Shown piece after piece: positions 1 through 8,900 of a DNA stretch of 12,599 nucleotides. A program made the position numbers and the translations under genes. The stretch covers positions 1 to 12,599 of the forward strand of contig CAZUSO010000076.1 of assembly GCA_964622775.1 (NCBI GenBank), given 5' to 3'. The notes beneath the pieces are model-generated. The model was not told the origin of the DNA. It searched no databases and saw nothing but the letters and a program-made list of their open reading frames with translations. Origin of the DNA: CAZUSO01 sp964622775 (GTDB lineage: Bacteria; Bacteroidota; Bacteroidia; Chitinophagales; Chitinophagaceae). Positions within the stretch are counted from its first letter, which is position 1; each line of letters opens with the position of its first letter.

Positions 1-9
1 CGTATTGCT

Positions 10-174
10 GCGCAATCCGGGATTTTCTTTTCGGAATGACGGCACGTTTTTGCAGTGCAGTAAATTTTATGGAGCGCAGGAATCTCCCATGCGTTTGTCC
101 ATCCTCCCGACTGGGAGATTCCTTCATGCGAAAATCCTAATCGGATTAAGCGTAATCCGGGATTTTCTTTTCGG
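10..174. repeat. Dispersed repeat element: direct repeats around an inverted repeat
   Basis: Positions 10-34 and 150-174 match at 24 of 25 bases (core AATCCGGGATTTTCTTTTCG), exactly 140 bp apart. Between them is a 12-bp perfect inverted repeat, AGGAATCTCCCA at 78-89 and TGGGAGATTCCT at 112-123, with a 22-nt loop. The left copy is followed by GGAATGAC (33-40), a motif that recurs at 2042-2049 and 2658-2665. No protein is supported here. This resembles the short palindromic intergenic repeats scattered through many Bacteroidota genomes. The right copy ends exactly where the KilA-N reading frame loses family similarity (174/175), so the element inserted into, or recombined at, that gene. The repeats are read directly from the sequence; the mobile origin is inferred. 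Confidence 0.6.
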
Positions 175-580
175 TTGGAACTCATTGATAAGATAAATTT
201 GAAATTCGGGACTTAGCCACATTGCAAAATGAAATGCAATGTCTTTATGAGCGTAAGTGCCACCATAACGCCCTGCTTTTACAATCAGTCCGATTGCCTT
301 TGTTCTGTCAATCCATTGTCCTACGGACATTACGAACCTGTTTACACCTGCTTCTTGGTTAATTACCCCGAATTCGGGGTAATTAAAATTCGGGTTTTTG
401 ATGTTTTCCCAAACGCCCAAATACTCCAATGTATTTTTATTGGTTATCCATTTCCCGATTAGTCCGCTGCCTTCACTAAAACCTGCTGTCATATCAGTTA
501 AACTGATAAAATCGGTTTCATTTTTCGGTAATAACCGTTATCGTAGATTCTTTTACCTGTAAAATTCTTCCTTTTGCCAT
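124..580 (-). pseudogene. KilA-N domain protein, frameshifted and 3'-truncated
   Basis: The KilA-N domain is a DNA-binding module of phage and bacterial antirepressor-like proteins. The original start is probably the ATG at 580-578, giving MAKGRILQVKESTITVITEK and then a TGA at 520-518. Removing one A from the A5 run (plus-strand T5, 521-525) restores E-N-E-T-D-F-I-S-L-T-D and joins the frame that is open from 492 down to 124. That frame carries family hallmarks: NTLEYLGVWE, NPNFNYPEF, KAGRYGGTYAHKDIAF, WLSPEFQIYLINEFQ. Similarity stops after EFQ at position 175; the remaining PKRKSRIT... is translated repeat DNA. The usual C-terminal extension is therefore missing. The gene lies 46 bp downstream of the membrane protein gene on the same strand. 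A restart at the ATG at 492 could still give a 122-residue fragment. A sequencing error in the homopolymer could explain the frameshift but not the truncation. Confidence 0.8.
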
Positions 581-597
581 ATTGATTCTTCAAGGGG

Positions 598-605
598 CAA
601 AGTTA
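598..605 (-). promoter_or_regulatory. Possible -7 element for the KilA-N gene
   Basis: On the minus strand this reads TAACTTTG, a full match to the Bacteroidota -7 consensus TAnnTTTG, and it sits 17 nt before the proposed ATG at 580. No TTG lies at the expected -33 distance, so the call is weak. A partial second copy (GTAACTTT) occurs about 25 nt upstream and overlaps the stop codon of the membrane protein gene. Confidence 0.35.
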
Positions 606-626
606 CAAAAAACGGATTAGCTAAAG

Positions 627-1001
627 TTACGTTGTGCGTTTAAAAAACTTTCCATTTAGCCAACCTCCTATGATGACAAGCACTCCAACTGCAATTAAAA
701 TCGGCAAATGAAACCAAGCTGCAATCCACATTATTATTTGTCCGCCAAAGCGAACTGCTTCTATTGTTCTTGTTATATAAATTCCAATGTATCTGCCAAA
801 GTCTGAATTTTTTAGCCGCTCAATGTCCGCATATTTAATAAGCAATATGGTTATGATAACAGAAGGAATTAAGAATAGCATTAAAAACCATACTACGTTA
901 TGTTGCCACGCAAAATATGTTGTCAGAAGACTTGTAGAAATGTCCACAAACAATTTTAGTGGGTGGATTTGATGGTAAAGCATTTTTTCTTTTGAAGTCA
1001 T
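627..1001 (-). CDS. Small multi-pass membrane protein of unknown function
   Basis: This is an intact 124-residue ORF and the only undamaged gene in the left flank. It begins MTSKEKMLYHQIHPLKLFVD. Hydrophobic segments lie at about residues 17-33, 36-55, 80-95 and 98-116, so three or four membrane spans are likely. There is a charged loop between the second and third (KYADIERLKNSDFGR) and a basic C-terminus (KFFKRTT). No signal peptide or catalytic motif is visible, and I do not recognise a named family. The ATG at 1001 is preceded by A-rich sequence with no Shine-Dalgarno, as is usual in Bacteroidota. The hydrophobic pattern with charged loops and a clean stop argue for a real gene rather than chance. 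It lies between a KilA-N pseudogene and an IS110 relic; whether it came in with either is unknown. Confidence 0.65.
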   Translation of the reverse strand: MTSKEKMLYHQIHPLKLFVDISTSLLTTYFAWQHNVVWFLMLFLIPSVIITILLIKYADIERLKNSDFGRYIGIYITRTIEAVRFGGQIIMWIAAWFHLPILIAVGVLVIIGGWLNGKFFKRTT

Positions 1002-1081
1002 AACTATTGTTCTATTTGTGTTTGTCCATTTTGTTGGGTCGTCCTAAAATTCTGACTAAGGTTTTTCATTATTGTTCAAAA

Positions 1082-1761
1082 TCAAATAGTTGCTAAACCT
1101 AAATCTTCATTAGTCAGAGCGAATTTATCAATTTGTTTTCGGATACGTTTCACTAAACCGGGTTTTCTTTTTTCGTCAGGGAACAGGTAATCCGTTGGTG
1201 GTTTATAAGGCATATTTTTCACCACCATATTCCAAAGTATAACGGCAGGTTTTCGTGCAGTTGCACTCACGGCTACAGTTCTGCCTTTGCGGTAACATAC
1301 CCTGTTGAAGAAGTTGGACAGGTGTGTGTCTTTTAAATTTCCTATTGCATTAGCAGCATTGCGAAGTGCAATTTTTAATCTGTTGCTTCCTTTTGGTGTT
1401 TTTGAACTGAGCAGTTTTCCTCCGTTTACTTTATTGTTTGGTGCAAGCCGAAGCCAGCTTGTAAAATGCCTGGCTGTTTCAAACTTATGAAAACCTCTGA
1501 CCCAAGCGTCACTTCAAAGCCGTATCTGATAAGTTCTACATACAGATTTTGCCAGTAATTGCCTGTGCTTTCCATTGCTACGGAAGTAACTTCGTGTTTT
1601 TTCAGGTGTAAACAGATGTCGGTTAAATCATCGGCATACACGCCAAATTCTTTCACATCTTCAAGGGATTGTACTACTGCTACAAAGTGGCTTCAGCTGC
1701 CGATGTCAATCCCTGCATAATGCGGATTGATGATATCCATTTCTACTTTTTTCTTTGCCAT
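1082..1761 (-). pseudogene. IS110-family transposase, inactivated
   Basis: IS110 transposases combine an N-terminal RuvC-like DEDD domain with a C-terminal Tnp (Transposase_20) domain. Reading from the ATG at 1761, the start is MAKKKVEMDIINPHYAGIDIGS, followed by an in-frame TGA at 1695-1693 where the family commonly has a polar or basic residue before SHFVAVVQ; a CGA-to-TGA change would explain it. The first Asp (D19) and Glu (E64 in AMESTGNYW) are present. After GFEVTL (about 1504) the family-like sequence resumes in another frame at about 1498 with RGFHKFETARHFTSWLRLAP and continues through SSKTPKGSN, ALRNAANAIGN, YRKGR and SATARKPAVILWNM to the stop at 1082. Roughly 100 middle residues, including the two distal Asp residues of DEDD, are missing. 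About 85 + 138 residues remain against the usual 320-340, so the protein cannot be active. Confidence 0.85.
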
Positions 1762-1784
1762 TTTCTTTTTTTTTAAATCGATTA

Positions 1785-1899
1785 ATGAAAATGGCTCAAA
1801 GGAGAGTGTATATTTGTACTGAAAATTATTCTGAACGGGGTAGCGAAAGCTCCACCACTGAAATTATCACCAAGTCCGAATTGCGAGTTCGGGCTTTTT
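1785..1899 (+). ncRNA. Candidate structured RNA / terminator beside the IS110 transposase
   Basis: On the plus strand TATATTTG at 1809-1816 fits the Bacteroidota -7 element, although the -33 match is poor. It is followed by a hairpin with a GAAA tetraloop (AGC-GAAA-GCT with flanking GG/CC pairing, about 1837-1856) and then a 9-bp stem (AAGTCCGAA 1872-1880 with TTCGGGCTT 1888-1896, one G-U pair) running into T5. That layout would give a plus-strand RNA of about 75-80 nt ending at an intrinsic terminator. Alternatively, the same DNA read on the minus strand is the noncoding end upstream of the transposase start, where IS110 elements encode their bridge RNA; the 9-bp stem would then be its 5' stem-loop. 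A 48-codon plus-strand ORF also covers this stretch but has no recognisable features. The hairpins are clear; the function is inference. Confidence 0.35.
1872..1899 (+). terminator. Intrinsic-terminator-like hairpin
   Basis: The stem AAGTCCGAA/TTCGGGCTT (9 bp with one G-U pair) has a 7-nt loop and is followed directly by a T run at 1895-1899. The orientation is correct for termination of plus-strand transcription. No protein gene reads into it on that strand, so it would serve a short RNA or be part of the IS110 noncoding end. Confidence 0.45.
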
Positions 1900-2006
1900 A
1901 CATTCCAACCAGAATGACATATGGGCTATAACGCACCAATGTTTAAAAGGGTCTTTCAATGAGCCGTGGCAAATTTAACAAGAGTAGTTGTCGGGTGGCA
2001 CTTCCG

Positions 2007-2405
2007 TTAGCACGAGAAATTATTTTCTTGCCGAAAAATGGGGAATGACCGCCAACGATTTAATTTCTGAATATTGGCAAGAGCTACGCGTCGTATTTGA
2101 ACGTAGTTTATTTTCAGTCTATGCTGATAGTTTGAGATGAATTTTTTGAGTGCGATTATTTTCAGGAGTAACTGAACGGTGGTTTGCAGCTTTCTGTTTT
2201 GAGCTACGGATTCTAATGTCCTGAATAATTTTTTATTGTTCCTGAAATATTGGGTTCCGTATAAGCATTCAGGGTCTTTGTGCTTCCATTCGTATTGCGT
2301 GGAATAGGGAATGCCTTGTATAATATCCTGCGGAAGGGAATTGAGGTAATAAGCAATCAGTATAAATGGATGATACGAGCGTTTGGAAGCAGCAAAAGGC
2401 ATCAT
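2007..2405 (-). pseudogene. N-terminal fragment of a probable DDE-type transposase
   Basis: The 132-codon frame begins MMPFAASKRSYHPFILIAYY and contains a helix-turn-helix-like stretch, IPYSTQYEWKHKD, followed by long basic amphipathic helices (KLQTTVQLLLKIIALKKFI, RRVALANIQKLN). This matches my recollection of the N-terminal region of a Bacteroidota integrase-core transposase, but I cannot verify the family here. The plausible protein sequence ends around ANIQKLN (about 2055). The last 16 residues are translated from DNA containing the dispersed GGAATGAC motif (2042-2049), and no DDE catalytic domain follows. If the assignment is right, the gene is cut off at that repeat and non-functional. 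The alternative is an unrelated small hypothetical protein. No promoter is evident upstream. Confidence 0.45.
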
Positions 2406-2873
2406 ATTTGAACGTGTGTATGGAGATGAGTGGTAAAGGAAATAAAAAAGATTTTTGTTTCAAAATGTTACTGTACCATGTGAATCTCCCGAAGGGCAAC
2501 CACACACCGTTATAGGATGAGAGCAATAGGCTACTTTGTGCATGATGAGGTAGGAACTCTAATAGATAAGGGTACATTTCAAATTGTCGCTAATAGCATC
2601 TCCCTAAAATCCCTCTGTCATGCTGAAAGCATCTATACACGTCCTTTAGATTCCTCCGGAATGACAAGAAGGAATATATGGGTGTGAAAATTTGAAATGC
2701 ACCCGTGATAAACCATGAATCTCCTGAATAAGATATTATATATACTATGATCTGTTTCATCCGCAATGACGAGCTTTTCAGGTCTGAAATCATTCGTCCT
2801 GTTCTGACAACTATACATAGAGCCGTACCGGTATTAAGGAAATGAAAAATAAAAGTAAACATTCAGTGATTTA
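2406..2873. other. Noncoding, repeat-bearing stretch upstream of the toxin gene
   Basis: I find no credible gene in this stretch. The open frames here lack family features and run through repeat DNA. The left part (2406-2580) may be the noncoding end of the truncated transposase element. The middle holds the repeat at 2616-2666. The right part (about 2710-2870) is AT-rich, with another TCCGCAATGACG repeat-like motif near 2760 and a run of alternating A/T around 2733-2748. Confidence 0.5.
2616..2666. repeat. Imperfect palindromic intergenic repeat
   Basis: The ends TGTCAT (2616-2621) and ATGACA (2661-2666) are perfectly complementary, and the arms stay partly complementary inward (GAAAGCATCT against AGATTCCTCC) around a central TATACACGTCC. 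It contains GGAATGAC at 2658-2665, shared with 33-40 and 2042-2049. The layout resembles the short palindromic intergenic repeats found in many copies in Bacteroidota genomes. Confidence 0.5.
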
Positions 2874-2904
2874 TTATAAACAAGATTTTATTTCCCTATA
2901 TTTG
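2874..2904 (+). promoter_or_regulatory. Bacteroidota-type promoter of the TcA gene
   Basis: The -7 box TATATTTG at 2897-2904 matches TAnnTTTG at every fixed position. A TTA at 2874-2876 stands 20 nt upstream, one base off the TTG -33 consensus. Transcription would start near 2910, leaving a leader of about 25 nt that is A-rich (ACTAAAAAAACA) and has no Shine-Dalgarno sequence, typical of the phylum. It is the only good promoter-like match just upstream of the toxin gene. Confidence 0.65.
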
Positions 2905-2936
2905 TGTTAATCTTTTAACTAAAAAAACATGTCATC

Positions 2937-5900
2937 ATGGCTACAATCTCTCTTATTTCGGGGAAGCTCTCTCTTCGTTCCAAAGATTTTGACCCTGGTA
3001 TCGTTAAAGCACAAATACCCACCGGACTTACCATAGAATTCTACGGCCCGGTTGCTTCAGCGCCCCCGGAAACCACCGGCACCTGGTTAGGCTTTTGCAC
3101 GGTGCCGGACAGCGGCGATTTTAAAATTGTTTCGACTTATAAAGTGGAAGAAGGCGACTGGCTTTTGTATAAAGTATTTAACGGTGTTCAGCTTATTCAG
3201 TCGGGTAAGGTACAGGCTTCTGCCACGGAAGTGACCATCATCATAGACCGGGAAGAATTCGACCATCAGGTAACCGATGAGTCGAGAGTTTCCACGCATC
3301 CCAATTATCTTATCATCAGGGGTAAGGTGACTTTAGGCGATCAAAACATCCTGGCAATTCCCAAATCCGGCATAGGCGTATCAGTAAGCAAGGTGCTTTT
3401 CCGGGAAGAGGTTCGTATAGCCACTACTTATTTGGATCATTTCGGAAATTATGAGATCAAAGTTCCCTACAGGCTGCTTTATCCGGAGTCCGCCACACCC
3501 CGCCCTGATCTTATTCCTAAAGTTATTATTCATGTGCATAGCGGTAGTACGGTCATCGGCACTTCTCCCTATACGGATATTGTCAGTGACACGCCGGTTA
3601 CCGTGAATCTTCATATAGCTGATGATGCACATTTTAGTTTGTTCAGTCTGGAGTATTACGGCGCATTGCTGCATATTGAACGGGTTTCAGGGTTGGACAG
3701 TTCCGCGCTCCATACAATAACTACCGGGGGCACCATGTCGGAGTTACAGGTGCTGGTTTATACTTCCGGCCTTCCGGAAAGCATGATCTTCAATATGGTT
3801 ACGGCGGCCGTCATTTCCGAAAGTCCTATGCTTAACCGGGAGCATATCTATGCGCTTGTCCGCGCCGGATATCTCACATTAAACAGCATGTCCTCATTAA
3901 AGGAGGCTGAAATTGAAGATATTCTCTATGCCGCCGGCGATTCGCATATCATTGCGCCGCCAACCGGTATCAATACTACCTTCTCTAAATTAGAGGAAGC
4001 AGCGGTTGATAGATATGGCGCCAATGAAACTGATGACGGAGATACCCTGACTGATTTGCTCTTAGCTGCTGCGGTTAATGATCCCGTTAAAGTAAGCGCC
4101 TTTTTAAGTATTTCCCGCGACTATACCGAAGAAGGCTCCTTAGAGGCCATGTGGGATAAGGTGGGGATCGAATTAGGCGCCCCGGATACTGAAAAATTTA
4201 AAACCGGATTACAGTTATTAGCGCTTACCGGTCTGCAGCCTGAGGTAACCCAGAGCATAATTGGATTGGATGAGCTTGATGCCCTGCCGATGCTGATAGC
4301 TCAAATGAGTATTAATGACTGGATAGACCTGGTTACAGACACTTGTCGTCATGAAGATAAATTATGTGTTCCTAAAAATATAAAAAAGGAAGCTACGGAT
4401 CCGGACAGCCCGGAGCTTATTGCCGAATATGCCAATAAGCTTTTCGAGCTGAGCAACCGGATATACGGAACTTACGTTACGCGTGATAAGCTCTCGTCCG
4501 ATACGGCATTTGCTGCATGCTTTGAAGACCCACTGGCGCTGTCCGATTACCTCAAGGACAACCCTGCTTATAATTTTCAGATGGAAAATGCCTGGAGCGC
4601 CGTTAAAGATGATGGCGATTTAAGAAAAGATATGCTTCCCCTGCAAAATACTATGCGGCTTTCTTCGGGCAGGGCGGATATTGCCGTTAAGCTGATAAAA
4701 GGAGGCATAAAATCTTCTTCCCAGGTTGTAGAGATACCGGAGGCTGATTTCCTGACAGCATATTTTAATCAGCATGACAATGCAGAGATGGCCACCGGGA
4801 AAAAAATATATGCTAAGGCGGTTTCTACCGATCTGCTCTCCAAACAATATTATCTGCAATTACTTCCCGGTAATTATGTAGGCAAATGGGGAAAAGAGGT
4901 CAGTTTTGAAATCTGGCAGGATAAAACACCTCCCGCTCCTCCTGCTCCTTCTGACCCGGCTACTCCCGATTTGGAATCCTTATTCGGCAGCATGGATTTC
5001 TGTGCCTGTTCAGACTGTACCTCTATGTACAGCCCTGCGGCATACTTTACAGATCTGCTGAATTTTATTAAAACAAAGTTGACCGCTACAGCCTATGCCG
5101 AATTGTGCCGCCGGCGGCCGGATTTGATACACATTGATTTAAGCTGCAAGAATTCCAACACCATATTACCTTATATTGACCTGGTAAATGAGTTGCTGGA
5201 ATTGATTATCTTAAAAAGAATGCATGAAGATGATGAGGGTACAATATCGTTTGTACCGCATTCTTTTCAGACAAGCGGTATCACTGCCGAGCTGAAAGCA
5301 TACCCGGAACATATTTATAAGTTCGTAAATGAAGAAGGGGAGTCATCATATTTAAACTATGAGCTGTATCCTCGCGTATATGACCTTAAGCTGAAAAATG
5401 CGCACTATCCCAATACGCTGCCTTTTGACCTGGCTCTGGAAGAAAGCAGGGTTTTCTTCAGCCACCTGGGATATGGCCGCCTTCGCCTCATGGAACTGTA
5501 CCGTCCCGCCAATTATGAAAACGAGACAGGAGAAAATACCATAAATATTTATGATACGGCTGCAGAACGGCTTGGCATACCCAAACACGCCGCAGACATC
5601 ATCATCCAGCATTATTCCGTAGGGCAGGAGATGCAAATAAGGCCCTTTTATAATTATGATTCAGACAGCAATACCTGGTATGATGAATTGTGCAATGATA
5701 TAGACACGTTGCTGGACAGAACCAGTATTACCTACAGGGAACTGCTGCAATTACTGGTCACCGATTTTCTCAATAAAAAAACCGGTGATCCGGCTATAAG
5801 AACCTTTGCCATCGTAGCTAAAGCAGGTAAGCCGGCAGATACCTGCGCCGTAGAAGACCTGATGCTGGAATACCGCCCGGCCGGTGACCCGGCGCAAACT

Positions 5901-8900
5901 ATTAAGGAAGCCAAGATCGCCTTGTTTGATAAGATGCACCGGTTTATCCGTTTGTACAGAGCTGCCGGCATAACCATTTACCAGTTAGATATCCTGCTGA
6001 CTTCCTTTGGCGCAACGGATATCAATATGCAGTTCCTCATTAATATGTCAGAGGCATTGCAATTAGGTAAAACGCTCGGTATAGCACCAGACATCCTCAC
6101 TACCTTATGGAGCAATATCAGTGTACATCATTATATTGATTTTAACAATAACAGCCAGCCGGATTTGCCTTCGCCCTATGATGAGCTGTTCCGGAACAAA
6201 GCCGTTATCAACCCGCCCGATCCGAACTTTGACGACTGGTCTGATATTGTAGGTACGCTTGCAGAAAATACCGGCAGCGTTATAGGAGCATTAACGATCA
6301 AGGAGGAAGATTATGCCGGATTCTGGGCCGAAGATATAGATGATGATACCACGCTGGGAAAGCTGAGCAGTCTCTACCGCAATGTCCTTGTATATAAAAG
6401 CCTCGGATTCCGGAGCTATGCCGCGTTCTCGGACATGTTATCCCTGGTCGGCACGCATCCTGCACCCGGTACGGATAACCCTTATGTCCAGCTTGCTGCC
6501 TGGCAGCAAATAATAAGCCGTATTCACCAGGTTGATCAATGTATTTTCAGCAAGGACGAGCTGATGTACCTGATCCGGCATGCTGATCCTGATCACCGGT
6601 TTATTCCTGCGGATGGCCAGGCGGAGGCTTTTTACCAGGCGCTTCGTGCCGACCTGAAAAAGGTCAATGCAGATAACGCTGATATGCCTCCTTTGGATCT
6701 TGATGAAATGCTTAAAAATTTCGTAGGTCAACAGTTCAGTATTCAGTTCAATATAGACCGGGAAACGGCGGATCGCCTGACCAGGAATGTGATCAAGGTA
6801 ACCGATGGCGATTCCGGTCCGCTCATGCCCCTGGCGGATTACCTGATTCAATCCTCATTCACCTCTGTTGACGATATGCAACCCGTCAGCAATATGGATC
6901 AGCTCTATAAGGCCTATATCAAGGCCGGGAAGCTGACGCTGGTGATTTCCACGCTGCTTCTTACACCCAAGGAAGTGGCCATGTTCGGATATTTCGCTTC
7001 TTACTTTTTTATTCCGGGGTTCAGCTTTAATGATATTCCAACTGCGCCGGATGACCCGGCGGCTAACGCATTCTACCGGGTGTTGTTTGCCCTGAATGAC
7101 TGGATCATGCTGCGGGACAGGTTAAACCTTTCCACTCAGGATTTTATCCGGTTTGCGCTGTACAGCATTGGCAGAACACCCGAAGATTACCAGGCCGGGT
7201 CGGCTACGAAACAAGACTGGCTGACACTGACTGCCGAGCTGATCGGATGGGATCAGGACAATCTCGTTTTCCTTGCGGGAGCCGGCAATGTCCTGGCAGA
7301 CGCAGGTGCGTTATATACGAATTTTACAGATTGGGAGGCGCCAAGCCCCGATCCCATGTCCAATAGCTTTAAGGATGCTAAGCTCCTTCTTCAAATACTG
7401 GATATTATGAAGGCGATGGATAAGCTGGGTATGAAAGTGAGCGCTGTTTATAATGCTTTGCTGCCCACGATTACCGTGCCGGTGTCTCAAACGGTGCGTA
7501 TGGCGGCCAAAGCCAAATATTCAATAGAAAACTGGCTGAAAATAGCAAAGCCGCTGCAGGATACGCTGCGGGTTAAGCAACGGGATGCCCTGGTGGATTA
7601 TATCGTTGCCAACCCGGATATCATTTCCGGCAACAATATGAAATGGAAGAATAAGAACGATTTATTTGCTTACCTGATGATAGATGTAGAGATGGACGCC
7701 TGTATGGAAACCTCGCGTATCCGGCAGGCCATCAGTACCGTACAGCTCTATCTTGACCGGATTATTCTCCACATAGAACGGGTTAACGGGAGCAGTACAT
7801 ACATTTCCATGAATGATGAAACGTCCACGCAATGGCAAACCTGGCGTAAATGGTACCGGGTTTGGGAAGCCAACCGTAAGGTATTTCTGTACCCTGAAAA
7901 CTGGATAGAGCCGGAATTGAGGGATGACAGAACACCCTTATTCAAAGAGCTGCAAACCTTCCTGCTGCAGGATGAAGCTACCGACAGCCGCCTGGAAGAA
8001 GGCTTCCGCTTATATTTGGAAGGCCTGGACGATGTGGCCCGCTTAGAGCCGGTTTCGGTATATCACGAACATAATGATTATAAAGATGTGCTGCACGTGT
8101 TTGGCAGAACCAGCGCTAATCCGCAGATCTATTATTACCGGAAAAGAGAAGATAACTGCTGGTCGGCATGGGAAAAAATCCCTATTGATATTAAAAGCGA
8201 GCATGTAGTACCGGTAATATGGAATGATAAATTGTATTTGTTTTGGCTGACATTCCAATCTAAAAATGCAAAAAGTACCGCATCTACAACTCCTAATGTG
8301 TCTGGAGGGTCTGGATTGTGGGTTGACGCCGTATTACCTTACTATAATCAGGCAAGTAATCCCCAGTTAGATATGGATGGCCAACAATTGGATATAACAT
8401 TAAACTGGAGCTTACGTCAGAATGAGAAATGGTTAAATCATGAACTTTGTAAAGATGTCATGAATATGGATATTAGTAAGCTGAAGATGAATAGTGAATC
8501 AAGTAATTCTTATAGCAATTCAGGTTCTGTTGCGGCCTTTGATCTTCTTACGAAGAAAAGGACAGTAAAAGTGGATGAATTTTTCAAGAATCGTATTTAC
8601 TTATTAACACCCATTAAGCAAGGAGATATGGGTGGCATTACCTTCAATTTACTATTCCCTTGCGGCTGGGATGAGTCGGGGATCGGATGCCACACATTTT
8701 TATGGAAGGGAGATGATAGTAAGGATCCTTACGTTTTACGTGATAGTGACAGTGGCCATGAGTTGTTAGCCCCGACTGGTACACGATTTAACAAAATGAG
8801 GTTTGAGCAAGACCTTAACTCAGGCTTAAAGTTTAGGGTCGACACCTCTTTCGTTAATGCTCCATTGGGTTATTATACTTATTCAGCACCAGCTTTCTTT

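Noticed and set aside
1305..1490. Plus-strand 61-codon ORF
   Set aside because: It is antisense to the IS110 transposase C-terminal region, whose minus-strand translation is clearly family-like.
1786..1934. 48-codon plus-strand ORF starting near ATGAAAATGGCT
   Set aside because: It runs through the hairpins and terminator-like T run and has no protein features; an RNA or element end is a better explanation.
1922..2016. Possible integron attC site (ATAACG ... CGTTAGC about 85 bp apart) near cassette-like small genes
   Set aside because: The outer boxes fit the R'/R'' consensus poorly and the interior lacks the inverted arms an attC hairpin needs.
2269..2862. Minus-strand ORFs of 102, 90 and 61 codons upstream of tcA
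   Set aside because: They overlap one another and the repeat DNA, have no family features or plausible starts, and look like chance frames.
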